A stretch of 64,000 nucleotides of DNA. It comes from Geobacteraceae bacterium (GTDB taxonomy: Bacteria > Desulfobacterota > Desulfuromonadia > Geobacterales > Pseudopelobacteraceae). A program made the position numbers and the translations under genes. The notes beneath the pieces are model-generated. The model was given only the letters and a program-made list of their open reading frames with translations. It was not told the DNA's origin and ran no database searches. Positions 17,828-26,005 of the stretch are shown in pieces. How positions within the stretch are numbered: position 1 is the first letter of the stretch; every line of letters begins with the position of its first letter. The stretch is taken from assembly GCA_013336525.1 (NCBI GenBank), contig JAAXTM010000001.1:744001-808000 (forward strand). The letters are read 5' to 3'.

Positions 17828-18510
17828 ACGCTCTCCCCGACGTACTTCACGCCATCGATTGTTGCCGTCACCGGCAGTGCCCATCCGGTGGTAACGCCGG
17901 CTGCCGCCGTAGACCATGCCGTACCGCCGACCAGCACCACGGGTGCGGCAGCCACTTCGATAACACCGGTCACCGGATAGCGCACCAGATAGTAGGCCGT
18001 TTGGCCGACCGCCTTCGCCATTTGAAACAGAGCTTCCCCGGAATTCAGGATGGCCACGGCCCAGACAACTCGGGATGACCCTTTGAGCACGTAATAGGTG
18101 GATTGAATTATCCCCCAGTTTCCTTCCAGAGCATACGCTTCCGCGGCATCGGAAAAGTCGCCTTGTGACAGCTTGGCAAAGTTCCAGTTGTCAGACACCA
18201 TCCCCTTGTACTGGACGAAATTGCCCACAATGCCGCTGACGTATATCGTGACCATGGTGTCGGGCGCTTTGACAACAGTATCCAGGAAGTTCTCACCGGA
18301 GTCGATGAGAAGATATTTGCTTGCAGAGGCGGAATCTTTGATGCCGGGTGCGACAGGGATGTTGAACTGGCGATATTTGAGACGCCCCTCAGTAAAAGTA
18401 TTACTGGTGGAGTCCCAGGCTTCCGGAGTCAGGAAGTCGCCGTAGGCAGTGCCATGGGAGCAGGCAAACCATGACAGAATGAAAAGGGTGTAACGTAACA
18501 TCTTCAGCAT
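17815..18510 (-). CDS. Exported hypothetical protein, partner of the next gene
   Basis: 231 residues with a signal peptide (LRYTLFILSWFACSHGTAYG) and a mature region of about 205 residues. The last 90 residues contain Ala/Gly/Val-rich stretches (YYLVRYPVTGVIEVAAAPVVLVGG) similar in style to those in the downstream protein, so the two may interact or share a fold. No catalytic motif or known domain is visible. The gene overlaps its partner by 13 bases. Membrane association or an envelope role is only an inference. Confidence 0.7.
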   Translation of the reverse strand: MLKMLRYTLFILSWFACSHGTAYGDFLTPEAWDSTSNTFTEGRLKYRQFNIPVAPGIKDSASASKYLLIDSGENFLDTVVKAPDTMVTIYVSGIVGNFVQYKGMVSDNWNFAKLSQGDFSDAAEAYALEGNWGIIQSTYYVLKGSSRVVWAVAILNSGEALFQMAKAVGQTAYYLVRYPVTGVIEVAAAPVVLVGGTAWSTAAAGVTTGWALPVTATIDGVKYVGESVWPK

Positions 18511-19008
18511 GTATTACCTTTGCGTCCAACGGGACCGGGGTGCACCGGCGGAGCGAAGACCGTGTGCCGCCGACTAGTTGGGAATTTTTATGTTAGTGAA
18601 GTAAGAGGCGTAATCCTACTCCGTCATTATGAGGCATAAGAGTGCCTGACCGAAATCCTTAGGGCCAGGTTAATACATGTAGAAGCCAGCTTATACCTGT
18701 ATAAACAAGTTTCTATTGGTGATTTTCCAATGATCGACAGAATTTCATATCATAGTATTCATAAACAATAAACGCATTTAATCATTCCGCACTAACCGAC
18801 CTGGTGATGCGCTTCTGTGCGCAAAGAAAACAGGGAAACTTGCCGTTTTTTTGGGACCAAATAGAATTGTGGCAGAACTGACACTTAATATTAGTGGGTA
18901 GGAAACATGCTGCTAGCTGGAATGTCGAATATTTGTCCTGCGAAGGAGACGAATCGAAGATTTTCTATCTAACCATAGAACAGGAACAGGGGCAAAAAGA
19001 CGTGAAAA

Positions 19009-19033
19009 AGGGCTAGCCTTTTGAGCTAGCCCT
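19009..19033 (-). terminator. Hairpin terminator next to tRNA-Gly remnant B
   Basis: AGGGCTAGC pairs perfectly with GCTAGCCCT around a 7-base loop. On the minus strand it is followed by TTTTTCACG. It lies just 3' of the tRNA-like fragment in the tRNA reading direction, the same arrangement as at remnant A but with an unrelated stem sequence. Confidence 0.75.
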
Positions 19034-19043
19034 GAATTCACTT

Positions 19044-19063
19044 TGGAGCGGGAAACGGGATTC
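19044..19063 (-). repeat. tRNA-Gly 3'-end remnant B (possible attachment site)
   Basis: Plus strand tggagcgggaaacgggattc, followed by gaa. The reverse complement, TTCGAATCCCGTTTCCCGCTCCA in two adjoining parts, is a perfect tRNA-Gly T-loop, acceptor and CCA end. It diverges immediately beyond. Confidence 0.7.
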
Positions 19064-19239
19064 GAAAACTGCCAAAGCACCGAACTAAAATAGCAATAAC
19101 CACCTAATATCTCACAATTTCAAGCATCTACCTCACCGAGCAAAGTCCATCTTCGTCCATCAAGATTCAGTAAAAATTGTCCTATTGGTGAAAGTCGAGT
19201 GAAAGCTTTTGAGATATTCTACCTCAGTTAGAATCTGTT

Positions 19240-19716
19240 CTATTCATCCAGCCTTTTCAAATATTCACCGAATACGGTCAACTCTTCAGATGCAAGCATA
19301 AACGTTCCTTCAAGATTGCCCACAAGCATTTTCAGTTTCTCAGGCTTTAGGTGATAGGTGTACACGTTCCGTACTACGTGTCGGAATCCTCTGTATTCCT
19401 CGAGTGATTCCTTTAACTGTGCAGAAATTACAGCTGGCCGAATTGATGGAATTTCCGTCTGCATCTGCGTCAGCAATTCTTGATGCCAGTTTGCAGCACT
19501 GGGTACAGCCCTATCAAGAGTTGATGCCAACTTTTCAAATATTCTCTCCAAGCCGGAATAGAATGCATGGAGATTCAGGGCAACACTATCCAGATAAAAA
19601 TCATCATCCTGTTTTGTCGCTTTATCCCAAGCCTGCATTGTTCTATCTACTACCAGCTTAAGCTCGGACAGTTCAGTATCGATTCTGGCTGCAAGGATTA
19701 CTGCTTTGGGATTCAT
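19240..19716 (-). CDS. HepT-like HEPN ribonuclease toxin
   Basis: 158 residues, all-helical, with no signal. The motif RNVYTYH (R116 to H122) fits the RX4-6H catalytic pattern of HEPN toxins. It starts with a 4-base overlap (ATGA) on the preceding nucleotidyltransferase gene, the standard arrangement of HepT/MntA pairs. HEPN toxins cleave RNA, and the partner neutralises them by adenylylation near the Tyr of the motif (Y119 or Y121 would be the candidate). It sits between tRNA-Gly remnants B and C, so it is probably cargo of a small integrated element. Confidence 0.8.
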   Translation of the reverse strand: MNPKAVILAARIDTELSELKLVVDRTMQAWDKATKQDDDFYLDSVALNLHAFYSGLERIFEKLASTLDRAVPSAANWHQELLTQMQTEIPSIRPAVISAQLKESLEEYRGFRHVVRNVYTYHLKPEKLKMLVGNLEGTFMLASEELTVFGEYLKRLDE

Positions 19717-20090
19717 AGTTCAATTCCGTTTTGAATAATATGCTGACGTAACGACTGCGAGCAGTCTTCAGCATCCACAAGGTCAACTTTAAAAACACTG
19801 CTGTAACCGCTCACATAGGCCACTGCCTTATAATAATCAGAGATTGAAATACCCCAAACAGCAAGATCAATATCAGACCACTGGCTGAAGTCAGTGCGAG
19901 TCACAGACCCAAAAAGCATGACCTTTGAAGCATGAAAGCGCTCTTTCAGAACCTTAGCCAGAGCATTGGCGGTATCCTTCGCAGACTCCTGGCGGACAGT
20001 GGAGATCGCCCCTATCCCTGGATTCATCTTGAAAGGATGGAACTGTTTCAATGCCTCCGGTGATATGTTTTTGACTGTACGTGATGGCAT
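19713..20090 (-). CDS. MntA-like minimal nucleotidyltransferase antitoxin
   Basis: 125 residues with the polymerase-beta nucleotidyltransferase signature GSX10DXD: G61-S62 and D73-x-D75 in LFGSVTRTDFSQWSDIDLAV. This exact spacing is typical of MntA antitoxins, which adenylylate the HEPN partner (type VII toxin-antitoxin). It has an N-terminal extension of about 35 residues before the fold. The AGGAG site is 6 bases before ATG. It overlaps the HEPN gene by 4 bases. Confidence 0.85.
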   Translation of the reverse strand: MPSRTVKNISPEALKQFHPFKMNPGIGAISTVRQESAKDTANALAKVLKERFHASKVMLFGSVTRTDFSQWSDIDLAVWGISISDYYKAVAYVSGYSSVFKVDLVDAEDCSQSLRQHIIQNGIEL

Positions 20091-20149
20091 CTGCTTCTCC
20101 TGACGATTATCAACCCGAACAGTTTAGCCGAATATACCTTGTCCGTCAA

Positions 20150-20510
20150 TATTACTGCTGTTACAACCTTGCCAACTTTCACTTCAATACAATCAAAAGC
20201 CCTTTTGACGGCATTCACAAGAAACTGCCGAAGACCGAAAAGAAAGAACGTTTAGCACTCCGCTTCCGAGAATAGGAGCTGTTCTTTGACAACCTGGAAG
20301 ACCATTACCGCCCCATTGCTGAATTGATGATACTGACTGGTATGATTGTTTCAGAACTTGCAGCCCTAACAAAAGACAAGACAGGGTGAGGTTTTGAAAA
20401 GGATGCTTAAGCGATTTACAACCACTTTGGGGAAGACTTTACGCCCCAGAAACGAGAAAACCCGATACCGTTTAGATACGGTACCAGGCACAGTCGCTGC
20501 GTTGATTCTT
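20150..20510 (+). pseudogene. Decayed tyrosine recombinase (phage-type integrase) fragment
   Basis: In one plus frame the text SPFDGIHKKLPKTEKKERLA runs into an amber stop and then continues in frame as LFFDNLEDHYRPIAELMILT, followed by GMIVSELAALTK. This is the start of an integrase catalytic domain. The box I Arg expected after TGM is Ile, and stops and a likely deletion follow; a later frame shows RPRNEKTRYR. The gene is dead. It ends about 30 bases from tRNA-Gly remnant C, where an integrase would sit relative to its attachment site. Confidence 0.7.
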
Positions 20511-20539
20511 GTAACACATCAACATCATTAAGTTTTCAA

Positions 20540-20559
20540 TGGAGCGGGAAACAGGATTC
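20540..20559 (-). repeat. tRNA-Gly 3'-end remnant C (possible attachment site)
   Basis: Plus strand tggagcgggaaacaggattc, a single-base variant of remnant B, flanked by unrelated sequence. It lies next to the decayed integrase. No hairpin terminator as good as those at remnants A and B is adjacent. Confidence 0.65.
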
Positions 20560-20692
20560 TAACCACTGCTTAAAGAACATATACAAACTAATTATTATTT
20601 ACAAATACTACAATTACAGCTAGTTACAACTTTTGTTCGGCGATTTTAGTTTGCAAACGTTCAGCAGAATGCGTCATTTAACAAACTTTTGG

Positions 20693-20935
20693 TCAAAGTT
20701 TGGTCAAAGCCATAAAAGTATATTCAGTACAAACGGACTGCTTTTCACCGACAGCAGCGGTATGATTTGTAACCAGACCGATATGTTTGCCGAACAGATC
20801 ATTGTAGCCTCTGTCATTGAGCACTTCGGCTCCGACTTTGACAGATGAAGTGGAAGCTTGGAGCGAGGGGATGAGTAGAACAAAATTTATCAGTACAATG
20901 ACAATAATGCTAAAGCTTCTGGTTGGTGCAAAGGC
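20693..20935 (-). pseudogene. Fragment of a DUF1343 (NamZ-like) secreted protein
   Basis: The minus-strand frame reads a signal-like stretch (IIVIVLINFVLLIPSLQAS) and then SVKVGAEVLNDRGYNDLFGK and HIGLVTNHTAAVG. This matches the N-terminus of DUF1343 exo-muramidase proteins, but the frame ends after about 30 more residues instead of about 350. The original start codon is not visible because the frame runs back into the methyltransferase gene. It is a truncated remnant at the island edge. Confidence 0.6.
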
Positions 20936-20936
20936 A

Positions 20937-21875
20937 TCACCGTTTCGCAACCATGAAATCACTGTAGACAAGCTCAATATGATTTCGATGTGTACGTAAT
21001 GTCCATTTGTGGCGACCAGATTCTTCAATCTGCCATGCTGGCATTAATATGGAACCTTTACCCTGCAATAATTCTCTAACTATATCCTTGCCTCTCCCGG
21101 CGTAATTACCTGTAGTGCTCCCACCAAGCCATCTCTCTTCAGGTGCAGGAGAAGTCAACCAAGAGTATGGGTCTGCAAACAAAAATGATGCATTTTTTTG
21201 AGATACTACGCGGTTCATTTCATATAGATGTGCCAGCGGATAAGGGACACGATCGAGCAAGTTCAAGGATGACACCTGCTGAAAGGTCTCCCGCCGGAAA
21301 GGCAAATACTGTGCATCTGCAACAATGAACTCTGCATTATCAGTCCGCCAGGAATCAGGCAGATTCACATCGAATGTTTCCCTCAATTTTCCTTCTAATG
21401 GCAGAGAAAACTTGTATCTACGGCTATTCATAAGATTACGTGCTGTGCTGATAAAACTTTCAGAAAGATCACAGCCAACAGCCCAACTGCTTTTATTGGC
21501 CATTTCAAACACAAGGCGACCTACAGAGCATCCAGCATCAAACGATAACGAGCGGTTTGTTTCAAGCAACGAGTCCCAAAAGAATGGTTCTGAAATTAAT
21601 TCAGTAGAATCAAGTAGATCCGAATAATGGCTCAATAAGTAACGATCAACCATGTCGGGGTCCTCATACCTTATACCCCTTACATCCTGATTCACCTGAA
21701 GATTGGCAATCCCATTCTTTATAGGGAAGTCTCTCTTGCATTTCAGGCAATGAAGTTCTCCAGACAATATATCGTTGTTACAGTGCCGGTCTATTTTCTG
21801 CACTTTAACAGCAAGTGAATTCTCTTTAGGGAGGCAAGAAGGACAGATAAGGTGTTGAAGTAAAAACTCTTTCAT
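20937..21875 (-). CDS. SAM-dependent methyltransferase with N-terminal zinc-ribbon-like domain
   Basis: 312 residues from the ATG at 21875 (GGAG 8 bases upstream; the frame is open to 21902). Residues 1-70 have a Trm112-like pattern of paired Cys (LICPSC and LHCLKCKRDFPIKNGI). A class I methyltransferase fold follows, with SAM motif SFDAGCSVGRLVFEMA, acidic strand-2 end in GCDLSESFI, and a later ADAQYLPFR segment. The substrate is unknown. Similar two-domain proteins methylate small molecules or isoprenoid and sugar intermediates. The C-terminal end may have been altered by the rearrangement that left the DUF1343 fragment, since that frame overlaps the end of this gene. Confidence 0.78.
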   Translation of the reverse strand: MKEFLLQHLICPSCLPKENSLAVKVQKIDRHCNNDILSGELHCLKCKRDFPIKNGIANLQVNQDVRGIRYEDPDMVDRYLLSHYSDLLDSTELISEPFFWDSLLETNRSLSFDAGCSVGRLVFEMANKSSWAVGCDLSESFISTARNLMNSRRYKFSLPLEGKLRETFDVNLPDSWRTDNAEFIVADAQYLPFRRETFQQVSSLNLLDRVPYPLAHLYEMNRVVSQKNASFLFADPYSWLTSPAPEERWLGGSTTGNYAGRGKDIVRELLQGKGSILMPAWQIEESGRHKWTLRTHRNHIELVYSDFMVAKR

Positions 21876-22017
21876 GTAGCTGCTCCGCTTTATTAAAAAC
21901 AATCACAATCAAAAACAGGCTACATCAATTGATATAACCTGTCTTTGATTCAAAATAAATTAACTGTAGTATCCTGTGCAAGGGTAGTAACTGGAATCAA
22001 TGCCCCGCATTACTCCT

Positions 22018-23406
22018 CTAATCTTTTGTTGTCTTGTAACTCCCATCTTTCGCAAAATCTGTTTTAGCATTAACAAACTTTACATTTGTGTAACCAAGTT
22101 CTTTCAGAGCATGGTATGCCATCTCTGCACGCACACCGGTTGAGCAAAGAGTAATAAGCAGTTTATCCTTTGGTAACTCGGCCAGACGCTCCTTAAATTC
22201 TTCAGCCGGAATAAGCTTGGCAGTTTTGAGCATGCCAGCTTTACCTTCATCTTGATTACGTACGTCGATAATCATAACGTTGGCCGGTAAATTTGCAGCA
22301 TACTTCTCAAACTCAGCAAGATCGATCTCGCCTGGACGTGGTTTGGGGGTGTAGGTGGCTTTTGCCGCAAGCTTGCCGCTCGAAACATCATATTTTAATG
22401 TTTGCCAAGCATCAAATCCGGCATTCAGGACAACAACTCTTTTGAATCCAGCCTTAACAAGGGCAGATGCAACTAGCTTAGCGTCATGGCCACCATTCTG
22501 GTCATATACCATGACAGGAGCGCCCTTTTTAATTTCTAACGCCTTAATCAGCTTTTCAGAATTTTTAGCCGGAAAAGCTACTGCACCTTTGATGAAGCCT
22601 TTGGCAACATCTTTTTCAGAGCGAACATCAAGCAGTACATGTGGAATATCTTTATCGATCCAGGACTCTTTCAGAAACTGGGCAGAAAGTAGACCGTAGT
22701 TTTTCTCCGACCAGGCTGGCATGCCGTCCACATAAACCTTTAGATTTGTATAACCAAGCTTCATGGCTTTAGCAGCAGAACCAGGGCTCATATTACAGGC
22801 AGGTCCGGCACAGTAGAAAATTATCAGGGCCTTTTTATCCTTTGGCAGCAACTTTTCGGCCATCTTGTCGAATGCAGGGAACGGAAGATTGACAGCTGTA
22901 GGAATAAAGCCTTCCTTGTAACGTGGCAACGGACGAGCATCAAAGAGGAAGTATTTCCCTTTTTCAGGACCCATTGCAACCAACTTTTCAACATCAGCAG
23001 TTGTCATCAACATTTCTTTAGAAACTTTGACCGGGGGTTTTTCGATAACTTTTACAGCGGTCTTCACACCGCCTTTTTCAAGGAATTCGATCTTAATCTC
23101 GTGACCCTTCTTGATCGCACGAAGCAGCTCACCATCACCGCTCTTTCCTTCACCACTTATAACTTTAATCTCATCTTCATCAAACTTGACCAACTCGACG
23201 GCATCGTCAATTTTAAGCTGGATCGTTTTGGACTTAAACGCTACGTTATCAAAATTGCCTCGTAACGCATCCGCTTCGGCTTTATGACAGCTTGTACAAA
23301 TTTTAGCGATGTTTGGCTTGACGACGGGAGCAGAATCAGCAGCAAAAACTGCAACGGTAAAGACTGTGCTGACAAGCATTGTGAATACAACTGTTTTCTT
23401 GGACAT
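22018..23406 (-). CDS. Exported haem-motif protein with three rhodanese domains
   Basis: 462 residues. A signal peptide (to about residue 22) is followed by one CxxCH haem-c motif (ICTSCHKAEAD, Cys37-His41), a beta-rich linker and three rhodanese-like domains (about 130-230, 245-345, 360-455). Domain 1 keeps an active-site Cys in FYCAGPACNMSPG, domain 2 lacks it (VYDQNGGHDAK), and domain 3 has TLCSTGVRAEMAY. It is likely periplasmic, handling sulphur, selenium or electron transfer. Triple rhodanese proteins linked to haem are unusual. AAGGGG lies before the ATG. It appears monocistronic. Confidence 0.85.
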   Translation of the reverse strand: MSKKTVVFTMLVSTVFTVAVFAADSAPVVKPNIAKICTSCHKAEADALRGNFDNVAFKSKTIQLKIDDAVELVKFDEDEIKVISGEGKSGDGELLRAIKKGHEIKIEFLEKGGVKTAVKVIEKPPVKVSKEMLMTTADVEKLVAMGPEKGKYFLFDARPLPRYKEGFIPTAVNLPFPAFDKMAEKLLPKDKKALIIFYCAGPACNMSPGSAAKAMKLGYTNLKVYVDGMPAWSEKNYGLLSAQFLKESWIDKDIPHVLLDVRSEKDVAKGFIKGAVAFPAKNSEKLIKALEIKKGAPVMVYDQNGGHDAKLVASALVKAGFKRVVVLNAGFDAWQTLKYDVSSGKLAAKATYTPKPRPGEIDLAEFEKYAANLPANVMIIDVRNQDEGKAGMLKTAKLIPAEEFKERLAELPKDKLLITLCSTGVRAEMAYHALKELGYTNVKFVNAKTDFAKDGSYKTTKD

Positions 23407-23590
23407 GGAGTTCCCCTTACATGAGATAATTAAGTTACAATAATAATTTTACTGCAACATTCGAAGTCAGCTTATATGTGTGCTTTCGGCCTTAAACTAC
23501 ATTCGAAATAATACTAATACAAAGCATATAATTTGCGTTTCAAAACTAATATCACAACACAGCCATGAGTGCAATTGGAAAAAAGGCCCA

Positions 23591-23914
23591 TTATTGCGAT
23601 GAATTACAACGTGTTATATATGCATCGGAAAAATGTTCATCGATTGTTATTGCACTGTTGTAATTGAGAACAGCCTGATCAATTTGCTTGCCGAATTCAC
23701 ATTTCAACCCCTTTACAAATTTTACTGCAGCACCATCGTGGCAAAGTTCAGCCACTTTGCTTTCCAGACCATCGGGCAATACGTTAAAATCGTTTTTTTG
23801 CTGGTTGAAGACCAGTTCATTTGCCTCCTTGCAGCGTCCTTCCTTAGTTTTACCCCAAGTAAAACCACTGCAAAACAGCGAAACAACCAATAGGAATGTA
23901 AATAGATTTTTCAT
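23591..23914 (-). CDS. Small exported TPR-like protein, perhaps truncated
   Basis: 107 residues with a signal peptide (LFTFLLVVSLFCSGFTWG) and a C-terminal segment that reads like a single TPR unit (AVLNYNSAITIDEHFSDAYI). The stop (TAA) comes in the middle of what would be the next repeat, so this may be the stub of a longer TPR protein. It overlaps the stop of the ClC gene by 4 bases and is therefore cotranslated with it. The function is unknown. Confidence 0.6.
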   Translation of the reverse strand: MKNLFTFLLVVSLFCSGFTWGKTKEGRCKEANELVFNQQKNDFNVLPDGLESKVAELCHDGAAVKFVKGLKCEFGKQIDQAVLNYNSAITIDEHFSDAYITRCNSSQ

Positions 23915-25296
23915 TTTTTGTCCTGTCGAATGTCTTTATTACGATTACGCTTCTTATTGCGGTATCTCCTGATAAATGTCTGTAGTGACTGGAGGAGTGA
24001 TTTTTCACGAGGCACTACCGAAGCATAATCTATATTGCCGAGCTGACTTCCGGTCGGTGCAGACAGTGATCCGCTCTTTTGTATTCCCAACAATTGGCTT
24101 GGATAAACGCTATTGTATCCAACAATCAGGAAACTGGTCATACATGCCACAGCCGCATATGGCCCGATGGAAGCCCCAAACAACTCCATTGCCATTATAG
24201 ATGCAGAAATTGGTGTATTCGCCGCCGCAGCAAGCATTGCAACCATCCCAACAGCCGAGAACAGCGCCAGATTATGTGGTTGAAACAATGAGGCGAACAG
24301 GTTGCCTGCAGCTGTCCCTATGAAGAATACTGGAGTAAGAACACCTCCGCTTCCGCCACAACCAAGAGTAATTGACGTAGCAATACTCTTCCAGAAGATA
24401 GACGCTGCTGGCAGATCTTCACCCCGCAATCCTGCCTCAATTGATTCAAGTCCCAAACCAAGATAGTCCTTAGAGACATACATGCCGATCAACACAAGAC
24501 ATAAGCCGCCGATGAGAGCTTTGTCGATCCAGCTCCAGGTGTAGCGGTCCAAAAGGTTATGTACTATGCGAAGTAGCTGCACAAAGAAGAGGGCAATGAC
24601 GCCGCACCAGATGCCGAAAATGAGCATCTTGAAAAACATGATGCTATCAATATTGGAGATATTAAGTTGCAGGTAGTGAGGATAGGTAACACCAAGCATG
24701 GTGGCTACATAATAGCCAACTATGCCCGCAACAAAGGAAGGAAACATCACTTCATACATTACCTGGCCGAGAACCAGCACCTCTATACCGAATAATGCCC
24801 CGGCTATAGGAGTCCCGAATACGGTTGAAAAGCCGGCGCTGATGCCACAAATAACTAATTTCCGTCGGTCGATGTCAGAAAATCGCAAAAGCGTACCACA
24901 TGCCGAAGCAAGGCCTGCCCCTATTTGCGCACAAGGTCCTTCCTTGCCGGCTGAACCGCCACCTGCCAAGGTTACAATGGTCGCCACTAGTTTGACTGGA
25001 ACCACCTTAAAGTCGATTCTACCCATTCTTTGGTGGACAGCCTCTATGACCTTTTCGGTCCCATGTCCGGCGGCATCCGGCGCCAAATATCGTACCAAGG
25101 CACTGCTTGCCAGAATGGCTGCGGGCAGGAAAAACTGGTAGGGGAGGTGCTCACCAGAATAATCACTGCCCGCTGATAACAGTTTTAAAAATATCGCAGT
25201 ACCACAACCTGAAAGTATACCTACAACCGTTGCATACACAGACCACTTGATGATACTAGCAAAAATTGTGAGTTGTTCTGATAAATGATCTTTCAT
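23911..25296 (-). CDS. ClC-family chloride channel/transporter
   Basis: 461 residues, about ten to twelve membrane helices, with the ClC selectivity segments GGSAGKEGPCAQIGAG (the GxEGP motif, near residue 115) and GCGGSGGVLTPVFFIG (near residue 315). Gating Glu is present in KEGP. There is no C-terminal CBS pair; the tail is short and basic. The family conducts or exchanges chloride or fluoride. It starts 13 bases after the stop of the Pal-like gene, so the order pal-like, clc, TPR-like is a likely operon. No strong ribosome site precedes the ATG. Confidence 0.9.
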   Translation of the reverse strand: MKDHLSEQLTIFASIIKWSVYATVVGILSGCGTAIFLKLLSAGSDYSGEHLPYQFFLPAAILASSALVRYLAPDAAGHGTEKVIEAVHQRMGRIDFKVVPVKLVATIVTLAGGGSAGKEGPCAQIGAGLASACGTLLRFSDIDRRKLVICGISAGFSTVFGTPIAGALFGIEVLVLGQVMYEVMFPSFVAGIVGYYVATMLGVTYPHYLQLNISNIDSIMFFKMLIFGIWCGVIALFFVQLLRIVHNLLDRYTWSWIDKALIGGLCLVLIGMYVSKDYLGLGLESIEAGLRGEDLPAASIFWKSIATSITLGCGGSGGVLTPVFFIGTAAGNLFASLFQPHNLALFSAVGMVAMLAAAANTPISASIMAMELFGASIGPYAAVACMTSFLIVGYNSVYPSQLLGIQKSGSLSAPTGSQLGNIDYASVVPREKSLLQSLQTFIRRYRNKKRNRNKDIRQDKK

Positions 25297-25309
25297 TAAT
25301 TATAAACGA

Positions 25310-25906
25310 CTACTTCTGAATCACGAATTCATCTCTACGGTTTTTAGACCATGCGGCTTCATCTTCACCCTGAACGGCTGGGCGTTCTTTACCATAACTG
25401 ATTATCGACAACCGATCAGGCTGTACACCAAGAGTCACCAGATATTTTTCTGCCGCTTTAGCCCGCCGCTCACCCAAGGCCAAGTTATATTCTGCAGAAC
25501 CACGTTCATCGCAATTTCCTTCAATACGAATCTTCACGTCTTTATTTTCTTTCAGCAGAATCTCCCCATTGCGGGATAATGTATCTCTTGATGGCTTGCT
25601 TAAATCTGAACTATCGAAGTTGAAGTAAACTTTTTCAAACGCTGTCTGGCGTGCAGCTGGCTTTACAGGTTGCTGTGTAGATACTGCCGGCTGAACCAGT
25701 ATAGACGGTGACGCTTTTTTCTCTTCGTTTTTAAGATCGGATGCCGCCTTAGTGCTTGCTGGAGCTACGACTGTTTTTGCAGTCACTTCCTTGCCGCCTA
25801 ATGATTCATCCTTTTTTACAACATCCTTGTTGGCACACCCCGAGGCACTGATCATCACACTAATACACCCGATTGCCAGCACAACATTTTTATAACCTTT
25901 CATCAT
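25310..25906 (-). CDS. OmpA/Pal-like peptidoglycan-associated lipoprotein
   Basis: About 198 residues. The ATG at 25906 has AGGAG 4 bases upstream; the next codon is also ATG and has better spacing. A lipoprotein signal ends in SASGC. A Lys/Ala-rich linker (about 22-90) leads to an OmpA C-terminal domain with VYFNFDSSDLS, GNCDERGSAEYNLALGERRA and the final KNRRDEFV. These are the peptidoglycan (diaminopimelate) binding features of Pal. It anchors the outer membrane to the wall. No tolB or tolA genes are nearby, so this is probably a paralogue rather than the Tol-Pal protein. Confidence 0.88.
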   Translation of the reverse strand: MMKGYKNVVLAIGCISVMISASGCANKDVVKKDESLGGKEVTAKTVVAPASTKAASDLKNEEKKASPSILVQPAVSTQQPVKPAARQTAFEKVYFNFDSSDLSKPSRDTLSRNGEILLKENKDVKIRIEGNCDERGSAEYNLALGERRAKAAEKYLVTLGVQPDRLSIISYGKERPAVQGEDEAAWSKNRRDEFVIQK

Positions 25907-25941
25907 GGAACTCCTTTCTACATGTCTATTGACAGAATATG

Positions 25942-25954
25942 TTACAACATGTAA
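25942..25954. promoter_or_regulatory. Candidate MarR operator
   Basis: TTACAACATGTAA, a short inverted repeat in the divergent promoter region between the Pal-like lipoprotein gene and the MarR gene. It shares the TTAC...GTAA outline with the longer palindrome at 58729, upstream of a paralogous MarR gene. The match is weak by itself. Confidence 0.4.
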
Positions 25955-26005
25955 TAATTTACAACACAAACTATTTATATGTCAAATTAAAAAAGATATC
26001 ACCCT

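Larger units (their letters stand above)
18511..19239. other. Gene-free stretch between accessory modules
   Basis: No supported gene. It contains a strong hairpin (19009-19033) and the second tRNA-Gly remnant (19044-19063). The remaining sequence is AT-rich with no coding pattern that I can see. Confidence 0.5.
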
